Shown here one piece after another: positions 63,899 to 64,000 of a DNA stretch of 64,000 nt (position 1 is its first letter; each line of letters begins with the position of its first letter). Both the position numbers and the translations under genes were made by a program. The DNA comes from Actinomycetes bacterium (GTDB taxonomy: Bacteria; Actinomycetota; Acidimicrobiia; Acidimicrobiales; RAAP-2). The notes under the pieces are model-generated. The model did no database searches. It saw nothing but the letters and a program-made list of their open reading frames with translations, and was not told the DNA's origin. Location: the NCBI GenBank assembly GCA_021791615.1, contig JAJYWG010000546.1, positions 35,363 to 99,362 of the forward strand. The letters run 5' to 3'.

Positions 63899-64000
63899 AT
63901 GAACTTGGCTGAGTGGGCCGAGGCCCAGAACATCCATCCCCAGACCGCCTATCGGTGGTTCCGACAAGGCCGGTTGCCGGTCCCCGCACAGCGGGTGGGT
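63899..64000 (+). mobile_element. IS607-family serine recombinase (TnpA), N-terminus only
   Basis: The last 34 codons of the window encode a MerR-like helix-turn-helix: MNLAEWAEAQNIHPQTAYRW, then FRQGRLPVPAQRVG. This closely matches the DNA-binding head of IS607-type resolvases (WA...GIHPQTAYRWFR.G.LPVPA). The catalytic serine domain, and any TnpB-like gene, would lie beyond base 64000. ATG at 63899 is used; GTG at 63896 is also in frame. Intact or decayed status cannot be judged. Confidence 0.75.

Noticed and set aside
63080..63967. A 295-codon minus-strand frame across nth and the following gap
   Set aside because: It overlaps nth antisense and has no domain. The leucine-rich stretch near 63620-63660 has no ribosome site and no recognisable family.

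Overview
The window is one contiguous piece of high-GC chromosome from an actinomycete-type bacterium (Actinomycetota). Three things point there: the phosphatidylinositol mannoside trio (pgsA-like, patA-like, pimA-like), a mycothiol synthase (mshD), and a gene order also found in mycobacteria (PIM genes, pdxS-pdxT, yebC, ruvCAB, yajC-secD-secF, relA, hisS, aspS, rarA, alaS, ruvX, mltG, aroE). GTG starts are common, neighbouring genes often overlap by 4 bp, and many genes have a -10 box only 6-7 nt before the start codon, which implies leaderless mRNAs. The exact lineage cannot be fixed from the sequence; a deep branch such as Acidimicrobiia is an inference. No rRNA, tRNA or CRISPR array was seen.

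Layout. 1-1771 (-): an EF-G-like GTPase cut by the window edge. 2.0-6.1 kb: PIM synthesis and an M48 membrane protease. 6.1-11.1 kb: PLP synthase, YebC and RuvCAB. 11.1-13.8 kb (-): a two-component system. 14.0-17.7 kb: YajC/SecD/SecF. 17.8-30.6 kb: stringent response, aminoacyl-tRNA synthetases, RarA, RuvX, MltG and AroE.

30.7-46.6 kb is the accessory part. It is a tightly coupled operon for a type I lipid/polyketide synthase resembling PUFA and heterocyst-glycolipid synthases. The first protein carries two NMO/PfaD-like segments, KS, AT, ACP and KR. The second carries KS, an altered AT-like domain, DH and its own phosphopantetheinyl transferase. They are followed by a discrete ACP, an alpha/beta hydrolase, a GT1 glycosyltransferase and a membrane-anchored zinc-ribbon methyltransferase. 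Together these suggest a glycosylated, perhaps methylated, lipid made for the cell envelope. The chain of overlapping genes continues into rodA and a bifunctional-nuclease gene, so the lipid genes are probably co-transcribed with a cell-elongation gene.

48.4-64 kb: a second SEDS protein, polyphosphate kinase, a flippase-like membrane protein, a PerM-type transporter, polyprenol-phosphate-mannose synthase, a second two-component system, menaquinone genes (menF, ubiE/menG) with a MaoC hydratase, a VIT-family transporter, and divergent mshD and nth. A gene-free, partly AT-richer stretch with a strong hairpin then precedes the start of an IS607-type serine recombinase, which runs off the window.
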